A stretch of 64,000 nt of DNA from Ruminococcus sp. (lineage in GTDB: Bacteria; Bacillota; Clostridia; Oscillospirales; Ruminococcaceae): contig JAJQEI010000037.1 of the NCBI GenBank assembly GCA_021201755.1, positions 186,001 to 250,000 of the forward strand, in the 5' to 3' direction. The position numbers and the translations under genes were made by a program. Of this stretch, positions 18,607 to 27,830 are shown piece after piece; within the stretch, counting starts at the first letter, position 1; each line of letters opens with the position of its first letter. The notes beneath the pieces are model-generated. The model was not told the DNA's origin. It was given only the letters and a program-made list of their open reading frames with translations, and did not search any database.

Positions 18607-19395
18607 ATGATGGCAAAACAGGAACAAATCCAAAAATTCGCAAATTGTTGGCTAGACCGATTTCAGAATGCAGTACAAGAAGAAATGATATTTTCGGTTA
18701 ATGATATGACAGAGGCGTGCATTTTCATGGGATTTCAAGAGAAATGTGGACGTGCTTTTGTGAATGGTTATGGTGAAAATTTGTATGAAGTGACAGAACT
18801 GAAAAAAATAATAGGGCATATCACGAATATTATGCTGCTTGGAAGCGTGATTTTAACAAGGAGTTTGTATTTTCACGAGTGCGGAGATGGCAGAGAAATC
18901 CTTGCACTGGAGAATCGAACATGGTTTGTACTGGCATTTCGGCGTTTGGCAGAGTTAGCAGAGATAACAGGGCAAGTGAAAAACGCTGTAATATTATCGC
19001 CGGAGGTCGAAAAATATAAGGAGACGATTCAAAAACTGCGCACGGAGCTGTCCATGCTGTTCTTTTGGCGTGATGAGTTGAAGTATGTAGAATGTCCAAA
19101 TATTGAGATGCAGTATATGCTTGCTATTGGCGGATTGGAAATCAAAGTCTATGAACTGTACTGTGAATCCATGCGTTTGAAGCGTGGCATTGAAATTATA
19201 CAAGTGGTGAAAAATCGCCAAGAGTCCATTTCAATCCCGAAAATGCAGGAGATACTAGATAGGGAGTTTGCGGAATATCAAGAGAAAATGAATGAACAAG
19301 TTGCACGTATGAATGCTGCACTAGAGCGCAACAAAGGAGAATATTTGTCGGAAGAAGAGACAAAGGAGATAAAAAACGCTATCGTGCCATTATGA
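18607..19395 (+). pseudogene. J-domain cassette protein, N-terminal part before a frameshift
   Basis: Encodes 262 residues. Residues 1 to about 125 resemble a Clostridia family of unknown role (FVNGYGENLYE, LLGSVILTRSLYFHECGDGREIL, ENRTWFVLAFRRLAEL). From about 140 a helical, coiled-coil segment follows (KLRTELSMLFFWRDELKYVECPNIEMQYML and KIVEIIQ-like helices). It ends EIKNAIVPL after an A6 tract at 19371-19376. One extra A would give EIKKRYRAIMKALHPDLHPD, reading into the next frame and its J-domain-like HPD motif. So this is probably the front of one protein of about 393 residues. RBS AAGGAG lies ahead of ATGATG. It follows the rRNA methyltransferase by 15 bases and may share its promoter. 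Confidence 0.65.
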
Positions 19396-19787
19396 AGGCG
19401 TTGCATCCAGATTTACATCCGGACTTAACACCGGAACAACTGGAGTTATTTCATCACGCAGTGGAAGCCTTTGAACATGGAGATTTGCGTGCAATACAAG
19501 CCATTTATGATATGATTACGGATCAAACGACGTCGGTTTTGGATGAGGAGAACAATAGCATACAACAACTGAAAGAGGAACAAGGAAGACTTACGGCGAT
19601 GTTGCACACGGTACAGCAAGAGATTCGGAAAATCGAAGAGAACTATCCCTATAATTTGCGGTTGATGATAAATGACAAAAATGCAATTGCGGCGAAGAAA
19701 GCAGAACTGAAAAATACCATTGAAGAACTGAAAAAACGGATAGAAATTTATCAAACAAGACTGGAAGGAATGATACAAAATGGATAA
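19392..19787 (+). pseudogene. J-domain cassette protein, C-terminal part (HPD motif and coiled coil)
   Basis: Encodes 131 residues beginning MKALHPDLHPDLTPEQLELFHHAVEAFEHGD, which is the HPD loop and third helix of a J-like domain; the missing helix II (KKRYRAIM) is encoded just upstream in the same frame. A long coiled coil follows (about 55-131). Its ATG overlaps the TGA of the upstream part (ATGA), so it may still be translated by re-initiation as a J-domain fragment. J domains normally stimulate Hsp70 ATPase. The partner and process are unknown. Confidence 0.65.
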
Positions 19788-20175
19788 TATCATCAAACAA
19801 GAACAAAATAGCTTAATGGGCTTGCTTCACGGGCAGTCTGGAATGGAAATTCCCATGCCTTATGAGCGAGATATTTTATTGTTTGATAGCTACGTAGCAG
19901 GAATATCTCATGTAGATGGAATAGAGGAATTAGAGCCATTTCTGAAAATTGGCGATCGCTTGGATTTTTTTCGTGAACCGAATAATCCTTATGATGAAAG
20001 GGCAATTGTTATCAAAAACACGGATGATATCAAAATTGGCTATGTTCCCAGAAAAGATAATGTTGTTTTTTCCAGACTCATGGATGCCGGAAAGCTGTTA
20101 TTTGGACGGATTTCAAAAAAGGAATATGAAGGCGTCTGGCTAAAACTGGAAATTCAGATTTATTTACATGAGTAA
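19780..20175 (+). CDS. HIRAN domain protein
   Basis: A 131-residue protein of which residues about 30-130 form a HIRAN domain: SYVAGISHVDGIEELEPFLKIGDRLDFFREPNNPYDERAIVI, then KIGYVPRKDNVVFSRLMDAGK. HIRAN domains bind 3' DNA ends in HLTF/Rad5 helicases; stand-alone bacterial HIRAN proteins are of unknown role, possibly linked to damaged DNA. Translation is probably coupled to the J-domain reading frame, which it overlaps by 8 bases. Together the three reading frames form a cassette after the rRNA methyltransferase gene. Confidence 0.8.
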   Translation: MDNIIKQEQNSLMGLLHGQSGMEIPMPYERDILLFDSYVAGISHVDGIEELEPFLKIGDRLDFFREPNNPYDERAIVIKNTDDIKIGYVPRKDNVVFSRLMDAGKLLFGRISKKEYEGVWLKLEIQIYLHE

Positions 20176-20288
20176 TAAGAATCTGTTAGAAAAATAATTG
20201 ATATGCGTCAATGCTTGCGAATGGTGTAGTTATATTCGGGTATAATATTTTACATCACCTTTATATAATCAGAAAAGGAGAAAATGCT

Positions 20289-21087
20289 ATGCCGTTGCTG
20301 GAAGCCCAGTGTTTTGCACACGTACAGCTAAAAAAACGCCACAGTTCTCCCTTGTAGTTTTGGGAGTGGCTGTGGTGTTTGGCTTATGGAAGCTCTTCGA
20401 AATTGTGGTTGCAGTTTGTTTCCTGCGGTGGTATCAATTGCCACCCTCTGCTTTGTTGACGGATAGTGCCATACTGTGGCATATCATCCGTTGGGTGCTT
20501 GCTGTACCAAAGGCAGTTATGAAAATAAGCTGTAGTTGGCACATATGGCAGCTTAGTGCAAATGCAGCGGGGATTTTATCGAGTGGAGAAATATACCCTA
20601 AAGGAAAAAAATTGCGTTGTCACTACAAAATGCCATATTGCGTACTGTGATGCTGCAGCCTGTGCCGCTTATGTTATTCGCTGCAGTGTATCTTGTAGAA
20701 AAAGATGAGTTGCAGTCAGGTAATGCACTGTGGCTGGTAATTGCCGCCCAATTTGTAATAGCCGCTGTGGTATGGAGTATCTTGTGGGTTTTCTTTTGCC
20801 TTGTGTTATGGGGTGTTCCCGTGTTGTGGATGTCTCATCCGAATATGTCCTTGTGGAAAGTACCAATGCTTGCGGTTCGGGTGTTATGCGGTGGTATATG
20901 GGAGCTTGTGGGAATGCTCCTCTGGTACAGTGTGCAAATGCTTCCGCTCGTCATAATTCCATGGGTATTGCCTCGGGCAATACTGTCAGTGACAGCTTTT
21001 TTTCACATACGTCTGCAAACATGGGAGGAAACCCATTCTAAAAATCCACATTACTTCGCTTTAATATGTTCCACGGTCGGAAAATAG
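20289..21087 (+). pseudogene. Unrecognised multi-pass membrane protein with two frameshifts
   Basis: A start with good RBS (AAAAGGAG) reads MPLLEAQCFAHVQLKK, then stops. Adding one A to the A7 tract at 20330-20336 continues into KTPQFSLVVLGVAVVFGLWKLF; adding one A to the A7 tract at 20605-20611 continues as GKKIALSLQNAILRTVMLQPV to the TAG at 21085. The restored protein has about 265 residues and six hydrophobic segments. I do not recognise the family. Both lesions are single-base losses in A runs. The 3' end overlaps the convergent glycosyltransferase gene by 37 bases. A TATAAT lies at 20240-20245, but no matching -35 is seen. Confidence 0.6.
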
Positions 21088-22237
21088 TGATTACGGCGCA
21101 ATATTTCATAAGATTCTTCTTGTTTGTTGTCATCACGATCAAATTTTTTCGCTTGGGCACGGTTCACAGCACCCATTTGTTTTTGCAGGAGCTTATCTTC
21201 AATTAGTTTCGTGATAGCAGCAGCACAGGTGTCCACCATATCGCCTTTCAGAGAAATCGGTTCAAATAATTCCCGCTCTGCATACCATTTCATACCGGGG
21301 CATCTTGCACTAATGATAGGGAGACCGGCGGTGGCAGCTTCTTGTACGGTGATACAGTCGTTACTCTGTTTTGCAGGATAACAGAAAATGTCAGCAGCAC
21401 CGAGAAAATCAGGGATGTCGGTACGATAGCCGACAAAATGAACACGGTCTTGGAGGTGTAGTCGTCGTGTTAGTTTTTGTAAGAAATCGAGGTCTGACCC
21501 AGTACCGCAGAGAATGTAGTGCAAATCATACTTTTCTCGCAGTCGAGCCATTGCCTAAAGCACAATACGAAAACGTTTATTGGGACACAGTTCTCCTATA
21601 GAGAGCAGCAGCGTTGCGTCTTCCGGGATATTCCACGCTTTACGGATGTCGACTCCTGTGCGAACCGGTGTGGCGTAATACTCATAAGCCAATCGGTGAT
21701 AGGAGATTTGCGGGGTATCTTGATGAAGTTTATCGTGAAGATAATCTGCATCCATTTCGCAAACGGGGAGAACAGTACTGGGAATCGTGGTATCTTTTTT
21801 TCGATATGGCGATAAAAAAGCCTTCTTGGAAGAGATGCGCCTTGATACAGGGGAAAGTCACAGGGAGTATAATAGAACGTTTTACATGATGCAGATACTT
21901 GCAGCGTAGCAAGAGCTTTTTTGGTATAATAATTTGCAACAGTGCCGAAGCAGTGTATTACATCCGGTTGAATTTCTGATAGTTTCTTTTTCAGTGTTTG
22001 TGTTGCAGATTTATTTTTTTGAAAGGCGGATATGCTGTTGACAAATGGCACATCATGCCAGATGCATTTGGGATATATTTCATTAAATTGGGAGATAGCT
22101 TCTTCCGAAATGCTTCTGTGATGTGTGGGGCAGAGAAGATGAATTTCCACACCCATATTTTGCAATATTTTCATATCTGTTTTCGTGGATTGCACCAAAA
22201 CAGCTGTAGATGCGGCAATAAAAGCAATACGTTTCAT
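21051..22237 (-). pseudogene. GT4-family glycosyltransferase, frameshifted and with a stop codon
   Basis: A GT-B glycosyltransferase of family 4 (about 390 residues when restored). The N-terminal half is KRIAFIAASTAVLVQ to PDVIHCFGTVANYYTKKA to RRLFYRHIEKKIPRFPVLFSP, then the frame shifts: one base missing in the C4 or T3 run at 21761-21768 would restore CEMDADYLHDKLHQ. The second frame continues ISYHRLAYEYYATPV...LLLSIGELCPNKRFRIVL, then an in-frame TAG at 21555-21557 (probably from CAG), then AMARLREKYDLHYILCGTGSDL and the nucleotide-sugar site (E-AATAGLPIISAR). Start ATG has RBS AAAGGAT. Two independent lesions make it very likely inactive. The acceptor is unknown. Confidence 0.8.
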
Positions 22238-22403
22238 GAATTCAATCCTTTTCAAAAAAAGCTACAAAAAGTACTTGACAAGCAAAAGAAAATGTGATAT
22301 AGATAAAATAAATGCAAAGAAGATTCACTAGAAAAATACTTAACATTAGAATCGACTTTTTGGACAAGTGATTCTGGATACTTGTATTCTCTTTGTCTGC
22401 TTT

Positions 22404-22432
22404 ATTATATCAAATTTCGAGAGATAAGTCAA
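22404..22432 (-). promoter_or_regulatory. Sigma-A promoter of the broken glycosyltransferase gene
   Basis: TTGACT, 17 bases ending in TGA, TATAAT on the minus strand, giving a leader of about 160 bases before the ATG. The promoter looks intact although the gene is not. The leader holds an AGAATC/GATTCT inverted repeat but no clear terminator. Confidence 0.7.
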
Positions 22433-22561
22433 GGCTTTTTCTTTTGGACGCAGAAATTTTATAAAAAATTTGAAATCAAGGAAGTCTCCTCTATGGGGAT
22501 TACTTGCGAAATATCCTATTTGGAAATACTTGAAATTTTTTGTGTTTTTTCGTTTGCCCTG

Positions 22562-22590
22562 TTGTATTTTTTTTGGAATTGTGTTATAAT
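22562..22590 (+). promoter_or_regulatory. Sigma-A promoter of cardiolipin synthase
   Basis: TTGTAT, 17 bases ending in TGT, TATAAT, 32 bases before the start chosen for cls. The rest of 22238-22561 is the minus-strand leader above plus AT-rich sequence; I see no gene in it. Confidence 0.7.
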
Positions 22591-22622
22591 ACAGAAAATA
22601 CATGAAAAGAGTGATTTCCGAT

Positions 22623-24149
22623 ATGCGAATTCTAAAAAAAATTGCCAATATTCTTACAAGTCGACTCATTATCATTGGACTCCTTATTCTCATGCAGTTG
22701 GCTTGGTTCGTGATTTTGATGTCTCGATTGTCTCTATATGCGCATTGGGTAGATGTTGTCCTGACTGTATGCAGTGTACTCATTGAACTTTATATTATTC
22801 GTCATGATGGGAATCCCTCTTATAAAATTTTATGGCTGCTGTTTATCGGCTTGTTGCCGGTTTTGGGGAGTTTGATGTACCTTTTCTTTGGAAATAAGCG
22901 TCCCTCTTACAGGATGTGGCGGTGTCTTCATCATGGATGCCATGTTATAGGTTCACGTGTTCCACGGGATAGCGTGGTGGGACAAATCTCTTCTCGAGCC
23001 GGTGGCTTGGTAGATATGTTGGAATCATCAGGTTTTCCGATGTACAAGAACACACAAGTGAAATATTATCCGCTCGGGGATGAGATGTTTTCAGATTTGA
23101 TTCGTGACTTAGAAAGCGCAGAACATTATATTTTTATGGAATATTTCATTGTATCTGACGGTGTCATGTGGGAGTCGGTTAAGACGATTTTGAAAGAAAA
23201 AGCGGCACAAGGCTTAGATGTGCGCTTTGTTTACGATGATTTGGGCAGTATCAGCTGTATTCCGAAGCAATTTGCTAGGGACTTGCGGGAAGCTGGTATC
23301 AAGGTGATGGTTTTCAATCCCTTTCGTCCAGCACTGTTTGCGGTGATGAACAATCGAAATCATCGAAAAATCACCGTCGTAGATGGCTATATTGCTTACA
23401 CCGGTGGGTTGAATCTGGCAGATGAGTATATCAATCAAAAAGAACGTTTCGGGCACTGGAAAGATACGGCAGTGCGTATCTATGGAGATGCGGCATTTTC
23501 TTTTACGAAAATGTGTTTGGAGCTGTGGAATGCGTTCTATAAGACGAACGATCATTGCAGCCAATACCTCCCCCATATATATCATCCAGAGCCTTTTCCA
23601 AGCGATGGTTTTGTACAGCCTTATTGTAATTCGCCGTTTGAGGATGAAAATTTGGCACAGCGAGTTTATCTCGATATGCTGTATCAGGCGAAGCAATATG
23701 TGTATATTTTTACGCCTTATCTTGCCATTGATAATGAAATGCAAAATGCCCTTTGTGCGGCGGCAAAACGAGGCGTAGACGTGCGTATTGTAACGCCTGG
23801 AATTCCGGATAAGCGTGTGATGTATTCTCTTACGAGGTCGTATTATGAGCCGTTACTCTATGCAGGCGTGCGTATTTATGAGTATACGCCGGGCTTTATT
23901 CATGCCAAGAGTTATCTGGTGGATGGTTATATGGGAATTGTGGGGACGATAAATATGGATTATCGGGGACTTTATCTGCACATGGAGGATGCTGTTTTTA
24001 TGGTGGGGTGCAGCGCACTGGAGGAATTGAAACTTGACTGTATTGTTACGCTGGAGCAGAGCCATCGGGTGACGTTGCAAGAGTGTAAGCAGCGGCGTCA
24101 CAATTTACTCTGGCAGGCTTTTTTGCGGACAATCAGTCCACTATTATAA
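22623..24149 (+). CDS. cls: Cardiolipin synthase
   Basis: Makes cardiolipin from two phosphatidylglycerols at the membrane. The 508 residues have two N-terminal membrane helices (about 12-30 and 35-55), a third near 65-85 (SYKILWLLFIGLLPVLGSLMYLFFG), and two phospholipase D HKD motifs: HRKITVVDGY (His about 247) and HAKSYLVDGY (about 427), each followed by the usual GG/TINMD segment. I chose MRILKKIANIL because an ATG seven codons earlier would leave a 5'UTR of about 5 bases. It contains an A8 run at 22634-22641 in frame, a useful control for base-calling in A tracts. Confidence 0.92.
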   Translation: MRILKKIANILTSRLIIIGLLILMQLAWFVILMSRLSLYAHWVDVVLTVCSVLIELYIIRHDGNPSYKILWLLFIGLLPVLGSLMYLFFGNKRPSYRMWRCLHHGCHVIGSRVPRDSVVGQISSRAGGLVDMLESSGFPMYKNTQVKYYPLGDEMFSDLIRDLESAEHYIFMEYFIVSDGVMWESVKTILKEKAAQGLDVRFVYDDLGSISCIPKQFARDLREAGIKVMVFNPFRPALFAVMNNRNHRKITVVDGYIAYTGGLNLADEYINQKERFGHWKDTAVRIYGDAAFSFTKMCLELWNAFYKTNDHCSQYLPHIYHPEPFPSDGFVQPYCNSPFEDENLAQRVYLDMLYQAKQYVYIFTPYLAIDNEMQNALCAAAKRGVDVRIVTPGIPDKRVMYSLTRSYYEPLLYAGVRIYEYTPGFIHAKSYLVDGYMGIVGTINMDYRGLYLHMEDAVFMVGCSALEELKLDCIVTLEQSHRVTLQECKQRRHNLLWQAFLRTISPLL

Positions 24150-24173
24150 TGGATATAATGGAGGTTTGGCGTG

Positions 24174-24809
24174 ATGAACATAACAACGCTGGATTTTCAA
24201 GTTCTCGACTGGATTCAATTACATTTGCAGTGTGCTTTTCTGGATTGGCTGATGCCGAAAATTACGGTGTTGGGGAACGGTGGTGTCATTTGGATTATCA
24301 TAGCTGTGGTATTGGTCTGCCACCGAAAAACACGATGTATAGGACTCACCATGGGTACAGGAATGTTATGTGGTCTGGCATTGGGAAATGGAATATTAAA
24401 AAACTTGGTGCAACGAGATCGCCCTTGTTGGATACGATCGGTGGAGCTATTGATTGCAATGCCAGAGGATTACTCGTTTCCATTAGGACATACGTTATCG
24501 TCTTTTATTGCGGCAACGGTGCTGTTTCAATATAATCGGAAGGCAGGAATTGCAGCGTATGCTTTGGCGATTTCGATCGCCTTTTCAAGGATTTACCTCT
24601 ATGTCCATTTTCCATCGGACGTGCTGTTTGCGGTGGCGTTTGGAATACTGATTGGTATTCTGGTCAATCATGCTGGGAAAAAAGATGATGCGAAAAATGC
24701 GAAAATTCCGTCGATTTTCTTTTTTGAAAAATATCTGAGAAAATACTTGATTTTTTCTTTCAAATGTATTATAATAAAAAAGGTGATTATCAGACACCGA
24801 ACAAAGTAA
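24174..24809 (+). CDS. PAP2-family membrane phosphatase
   Basis: A 211-residue membrane phosphatase with the three PAP2 motifs: KNLVQRDRP (about residues 77-85), SFPLGHTLSSF (about 104-114, with PLGH instead of PSGH) and SRIYLYVHFPSDV (about 146-158). Likely substrates are undecaprenyl diphosphate or phosphatidylglycerol phosphate; placement just after cls would suit the latter, but sequence does not decide. RBS GGAGG lies 9 bases before the ATG; a GTG directly before it is also possible. Confidence 0.85.
   Translation: MNITTLDFQVLDWIQLHLQCAFLDWLMPKITVLGNGGVIWIIIAVVLVCHRKTRCIGLTMGTGMLCGLALGNGILKNLVQRDRPCWIRSVELLIAMPEDYSFPLGHTLSSFIAATVLFQYNRKAGIAAYALAISIAFSRIYLYVHFPSDVLFAVAFGILIGILVNHAGKKDDAKNAKIPSIFFFEKYLRKYLIFSFKCIIIKKVIIRHRTK
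24747..24775 (+). promoter_or_regulatory. Sigma-A promoter of the DUF1292 gene
   Basis: TTGATT, 17 bases, TATAAT inside the 3' end of the PAP2 gene, about 60 bases before the next ATG. Confidence 0.6.
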
Positions 24810-24835
24810 AATCTGTTCGTTGAAAGGAGCAAAAT

Positions 24836-25150
24836 ATGATGGCGGAAGATATGGATTTTGGCGCAGGAATGCTGTATACATTAGAAGATGAAGAGGGAAA
24901 TGAACTGGAGTTCGAGCTTTTGGAAGAAATGGAATATGAGGATGCGACTTATTGTGCATTGATTCCGTATCACGAGGACAGCGAAGAACTTTTGGAGGAT
25001 GATGGCGAATTTGTTGTCTTAAAGAAAGAAATGGTTGATGGAGAAGAGATGCTTTGTACCATTGAGGATGATGATGAGTACGAAACGGTTGGCAGACTTT
25101 TTGTACAACAGTTGAACGCTTTTTTCGATGAAGAGGAAGATGAGGAATAG
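24836..25150 (+). CDS. DUF1292 family protein (YrzB-like)
   Basis: A very acidic 104-residue protein of the DUF1292 family (YrzB of Bacillus), of unknown function. It shows the family core YTLEDEEGNELEFELLEEMEYEDATYCALIP and VVLKKEMVDGEEMLCTIEDDDEYETVGRLF. RBS GAAAGGAGC precedes ATGATG. In many Firmicutes yrzB sits beside yrzL (ruvX); here it stands between a PAP2 gene and a structured RNA. Ends with TAG. Confidence 0.85.
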   Translation: MMAEDMDFGAGMLYTLEDEEGNELEFELLEEMEYEDATYCALIPYHEDSEELLEDDGEFVVLKKEMVDGEEMLCTIEDDDEYETVGRLFVQQLNAFFDEEEDEE

Positions 25151-25180
25151 AATTTCACAAAAAATTTCACAATTTTCCTA

Positions 25181-25209
25181 TTGATTTTTTCGTTGGAATG
25201 TGGTACAAT
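25181..25209 (+). promoter_or_regulatory. Sigma-A promoter of the stand-alone RNA
   Basis: TTGATT, 17 bases ending in TGG, TACAAT, with the predicted start about 10 bases before the closing stem of the RNA. Confidence 0.7.
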
Positions 25210-25215
25210 ACTTTT

Positions 25216-25430
25216 AATAAATCCAAAAGGAATTACTGCCCGGTGCGAGACATTGTGGTTTTTATAATCCAACACTCTTTCTAAGGGATTCCGACTCCGA
25301 CTGTGGATTGCAGACCTCCTAGAGTAATCTGGACGAAGGGAGCGTGAAGCAGGAGGGCGGTCTTTACCCACCATGCTGATAACGGCTTGGTTTTATTCGC
25401 TACAAGACGGCCGGGTGGTTTTCCAAATAA
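25216..25430 (+). ncRNA. ssrS: Structured stand-alone RNA, probably 6S RNA
   Basis: Between a good promoter and a strong terminator lies about 200 bases with no credible gene on either strand. The ends pair: ACTGCCCGG (25235-25243) with CCGGGTGGT (25411-25419), extended by GGAA/TTCC, giving a closing stem of 13 pairs. GCGA/TCGC can pair inside it, and CCTCCT/AGGAGG forms an apical stem near 25315-25355. A rod of about 195 bases with a closing stem and looser middle is the plan of 6S RNA, which binds sigma-A RNA polymerase. There is no downstream gene in sense, which argues against a riboswitch or T-box. The 6S label is inference. Confidence 0.5.
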
Positions 25431-25433
25431 AAA

Positions 25434-25458
25434 AACGTCTCTTTTGAGACGTTTTTTT
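25434..25458 (+). terminator. Bidirectional terminator
   Basis: AACGTCTC, loop TTTT, GAGACGTT, with A runs before and T runs after, so it can work on both strands: for the RNA on plus and for the subtilase gene on minus. Confidence 0.85.
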
Positions 25459-25460
25459 GG

Positions 25461-27788
25461 TTAAAAAATATGTTCGATTTCTCGCTGTGTCATGGAATAG
25501 GAAAAAGTTGCGGTTTGATAAGCAGCATCGTCCATGTAAATAGACAGCGTATTGCTAAATTCCGTTTCGGTGCATTCGTTTCCATCCACTTCAAAGACGT
25601 TTGTACCGTCTACTGTTGCACGGAATGTGTGCAGGACTTCAACGGTACTGTCCGTATATGTGTAGAACGTGTCGATATATGCTACACCATGCGTCAGCGT
25701 TTGTGTTTCAAAAATACTGTTCTTTTGTATGTAGGCGAAAAAACCATCATAGCTTTCATATGCGTTGGACGTCACCGTCGTTTTGTCGATGGTAAAAAGC
25801 GTGACGTTGTGTTCGAGAGAATCGGAGACGACTACCTCTGGAATATCGTCATCATCGAGATAAATCAGTTCGAATGCAGCATTACTGCTAAAATCATCCA
25901 AAGTGTCAATTAGTGCATTTTCGTAGAGCGTTTCCCAATCGATAGAATCCGTGATAGAAGCTGTATCCGAGGTACTTGCACTGGTTGAAGAATTGCTCAC
26001 AGCTTTTGTCGCACGCAACTGAAACAGCGGTACGATACAAGCTGCGCCATTGCTTACTGTGATAGAAATGATGTTATCGTCATCATCGGAATAAATATAG
26101 GTGTTGTTTCCAGCCACTGCGGAAAGGGTATATGTTCCATCAGGTACCACGCAGAAGAAACAGCCATACTCGTTTGTTTCCGTTGTATAAGTTGTCCCGT
26201 CTTGTGCTGTGAGCGTAACCTCGGCAATTGGCGTACTCCCACGGAACACGAAGCCACTGATCAGCGCATTTTGTTCGCTGGTATTGTCTGCCTGCTGCTG
26301 CGCTGTCGTTACTGTAGCGTATACATTTAGGAGACTAACACCGATTTCTGCATTGGAGGCATATGCAGTGCCACTGATAATAGATTTGACGTCCGAACCG
26401 GTCAGACCGCTGTTGATGAACCAAACACAAGCCGCCGCTCCCGCCACTTGTGGTGCAGCCGTAGAAGTGCCGCTGAATACGTTGTATCCTTTTGCAGAGG
26501 TGCTGGCGATATTTTCTCCTGGTGCGTATACGTCTACTCGGTCACCACCGTTGGAAAAATCGCAGATGGTATAGTCTGTATCTACTGCGCCGACCACGAG
26601 AATTCGTGCGTAGACCTCCGGATAGGTTTCAGCATGGATAGCATTGAGGGTGCTGGCATAGGCAGCGTTTAAATGACCAGATGTCCCTTCAGAGTCGTTT
26701 CCGGCAGCGGTGACAATGAGAAAATCATAACCCATGTTCAGCATACGAGACAGAAAATCCCCCATAATATCAGCACTGTTGTTTAGATGCTCCAATGCTG
26801 TAAGATAGCCGTTTTCTGCATTTTCAATTTTTTCCGTGAACTTGCTGTAGTCCGTACGGGAAGAGACAATGACCTTTACGTTTCGGAAAATCAGGTTCGC
26901 CATGGTACATTTTTCAATCATCACAGATGAATACCTGGCAGTGTCTTCATTCTGATCCTTGAATGCATCCGTAGCGGATACGTAGAGATTTTCCGAACCA
27001 TAGGAATAAACACCGCAAATGCCCTCGGCGTTATCAGCGTTTGCACCGAGAATCCCTGCGACCATAGAGCCGTGATCTAATTCCGTTATATCGCATAGGA
27101 TGCTCCCCTCTTGAAAAATTAAGTCCTCGTGGCTCGTTCGGAACTGGGAATCGATAACTCCCACACGTACTGGCGAAATTGTTGAGGTGTGTGCACCCAT
27201 AAAATCCCATGCGGAAATAGCGTGAATAGATTCCATATACCAATTATTTCCGCTTGGTTCAGATTCGTCCCACGTTTCGCCTTTTGCTTCGTCCCACTGG
27301 CTGCCGTAAACAACAGACGTTTCTGTTACTTCCGAGAGATAATTCACATAGGCATCATCGATTTCCTTTTCTGCTTTTAAGTCATGAATGAGTGTTTCAA
27401 AGCTTGTTAACGTGTAACTGCGACTTAACTGCCATTGATAATCACCAGACTGCTCAATCCATCCTACAATCGTCGCATTGTAGGATTCGGCAAGTTTTTC
27501 AATGTCTTTGTAAGACGTTTTTTCTGCAGCAGTAATTAAAATTTCATTATTGATAAATATGACGTCCGATAATCCGTCTACTGCGATATGTCCGCTATTA
27601 ATTTTATTGCAGGTGATCTCACCAATGTTGTCTTCGTCGTACACCACTTCTGCACCGAGCAGAAGTTCCCACTCCGTCCGAAAGACAATGAGATTTCCGG
27701 CTAAAATCACCAATAAGAGAATGAATACCAGTCCAATAATTGTTATAGCACGGAATGCACGCAGCGATTTTCCGTTTTTATTTGCCAT
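25461..27788 (-). CDS. Membrane-anchored subtilisin-like serine protease (S8) with carboxypeptidase-regulatory-like domain
   Basis: A 775-residue extracellular protease tethered by an N-terminal membrane helix (about residues 14-36, no cleavage site seen). The S8 domain spans about 205-490, with the triad Asp213 (VGVIDSQF), His239 (LDHGSMVAG) and Ser442 (GTSTAAPQVAG), and Asn364 (AAGNDS) for the oxyanion hole. Next comes a beta-sandwich carboxypeptidase-regulatory-like repeat (about 505-590, ISGFVFRGSTPIAEVTLTA...TNEYGCF...PDGTYTL), a short Ser/Thr linker and a C-terminal beta-rich domain (ELIYLDDDDIPEVVV) common in clostridial surface proteins. Substrate unknown. It stands alone between terminator and its own promoter. 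Confidence 0.85.
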   Translation of the reverse strand: MANKNGKSLRAFRAITIIGLVFILLLVILAGNLIVFRTEWELLLGAEVVYDEDNIGEITCNKINSGHIAVDGLSDVIFINNEILITAAEKTSYKDIEKLAESYNATIVGWIEQSGDYQWQLSRSYTLTSFETLIHDLKAEKEIDDAYVNYLSEVTETSVVYGSQWDEAKGETWDESEPSGNNWYMESIHAISAWDFMGAHTSTISPVRVGVIDSQFRTSHEDLIFQEGSILCDITELDHGSMVAGILGANADNAEGICGVYSYGSENLYVSATDAFKDQNEDTARYSSVMIEKCTMANLIFRNVKVIVSSRTDYSKFTEKIENAENGYLTALEHLNNSADIMGDFLSRMLNMGYDFLIVTAAGNDSEGTSGHLNAAYASTLNAIHAETYPEVYARILVVGAVDTDYTICDFSNGGDRVDVYAPGENIASTSAKGYNVFSGTSTAAPQVAGAAACVWFINSGLTGSDVKSIISGTAYASNAEIGVSLLNVYATVTTAQQQADNTSEQNALISGFVFRGSTPIAEVTLTAQDGTTYTTETNEYGCFFCVVPDGTYTLSAVAGNNTYIYSDDDDNIISITVSNGAACIVPLFQLRATKAVSNSSTSASTSDTASITDSIDWETLYENALIDTLDDFSSNAAFELIYLDDDDIPEVVVSDSLEHNVTLFTIDKTTVTSNAYESYDGFFAYIQKNSIFETQTLTHGVAYIDTFYTYTDSTVEVLHTFRATVDGTNVFEVDGNECTETEFSNTLSIYMDDAAYQTATFSYSMTQREIEHIF

Positions 27789-27830
27789 AAAAAATCCCTT
27801 CTATATCAATATTGCTTTACCCTATTTTTT

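Noticed and set aside
1675..21557. TAG recoded to an amino acid, because two conserved genes are interrupted by TAG.
   Set aside because: TAG is the natural stop of tsaD, the DUF1292 gene, the YlmC-like gene and hisH here, and the third interrupted gene has TAA. Nonsense mutation explains all cases.
22275..22303. TTGACA-17-TATAGA on the plus strand inside the glycosyltransferase leader.
   Set aside because: It points through 300 bases without a gene to cls, which has a closer promoter; could be an antisense start, but the -10 is poor.
25229..25424. T-box or riboswitch, because of GGGTGG near a terminator.
   Set aside because: The T-box consensus around GGTGG is incomplete and no gene follows in sense; the next gene is on the other strand.
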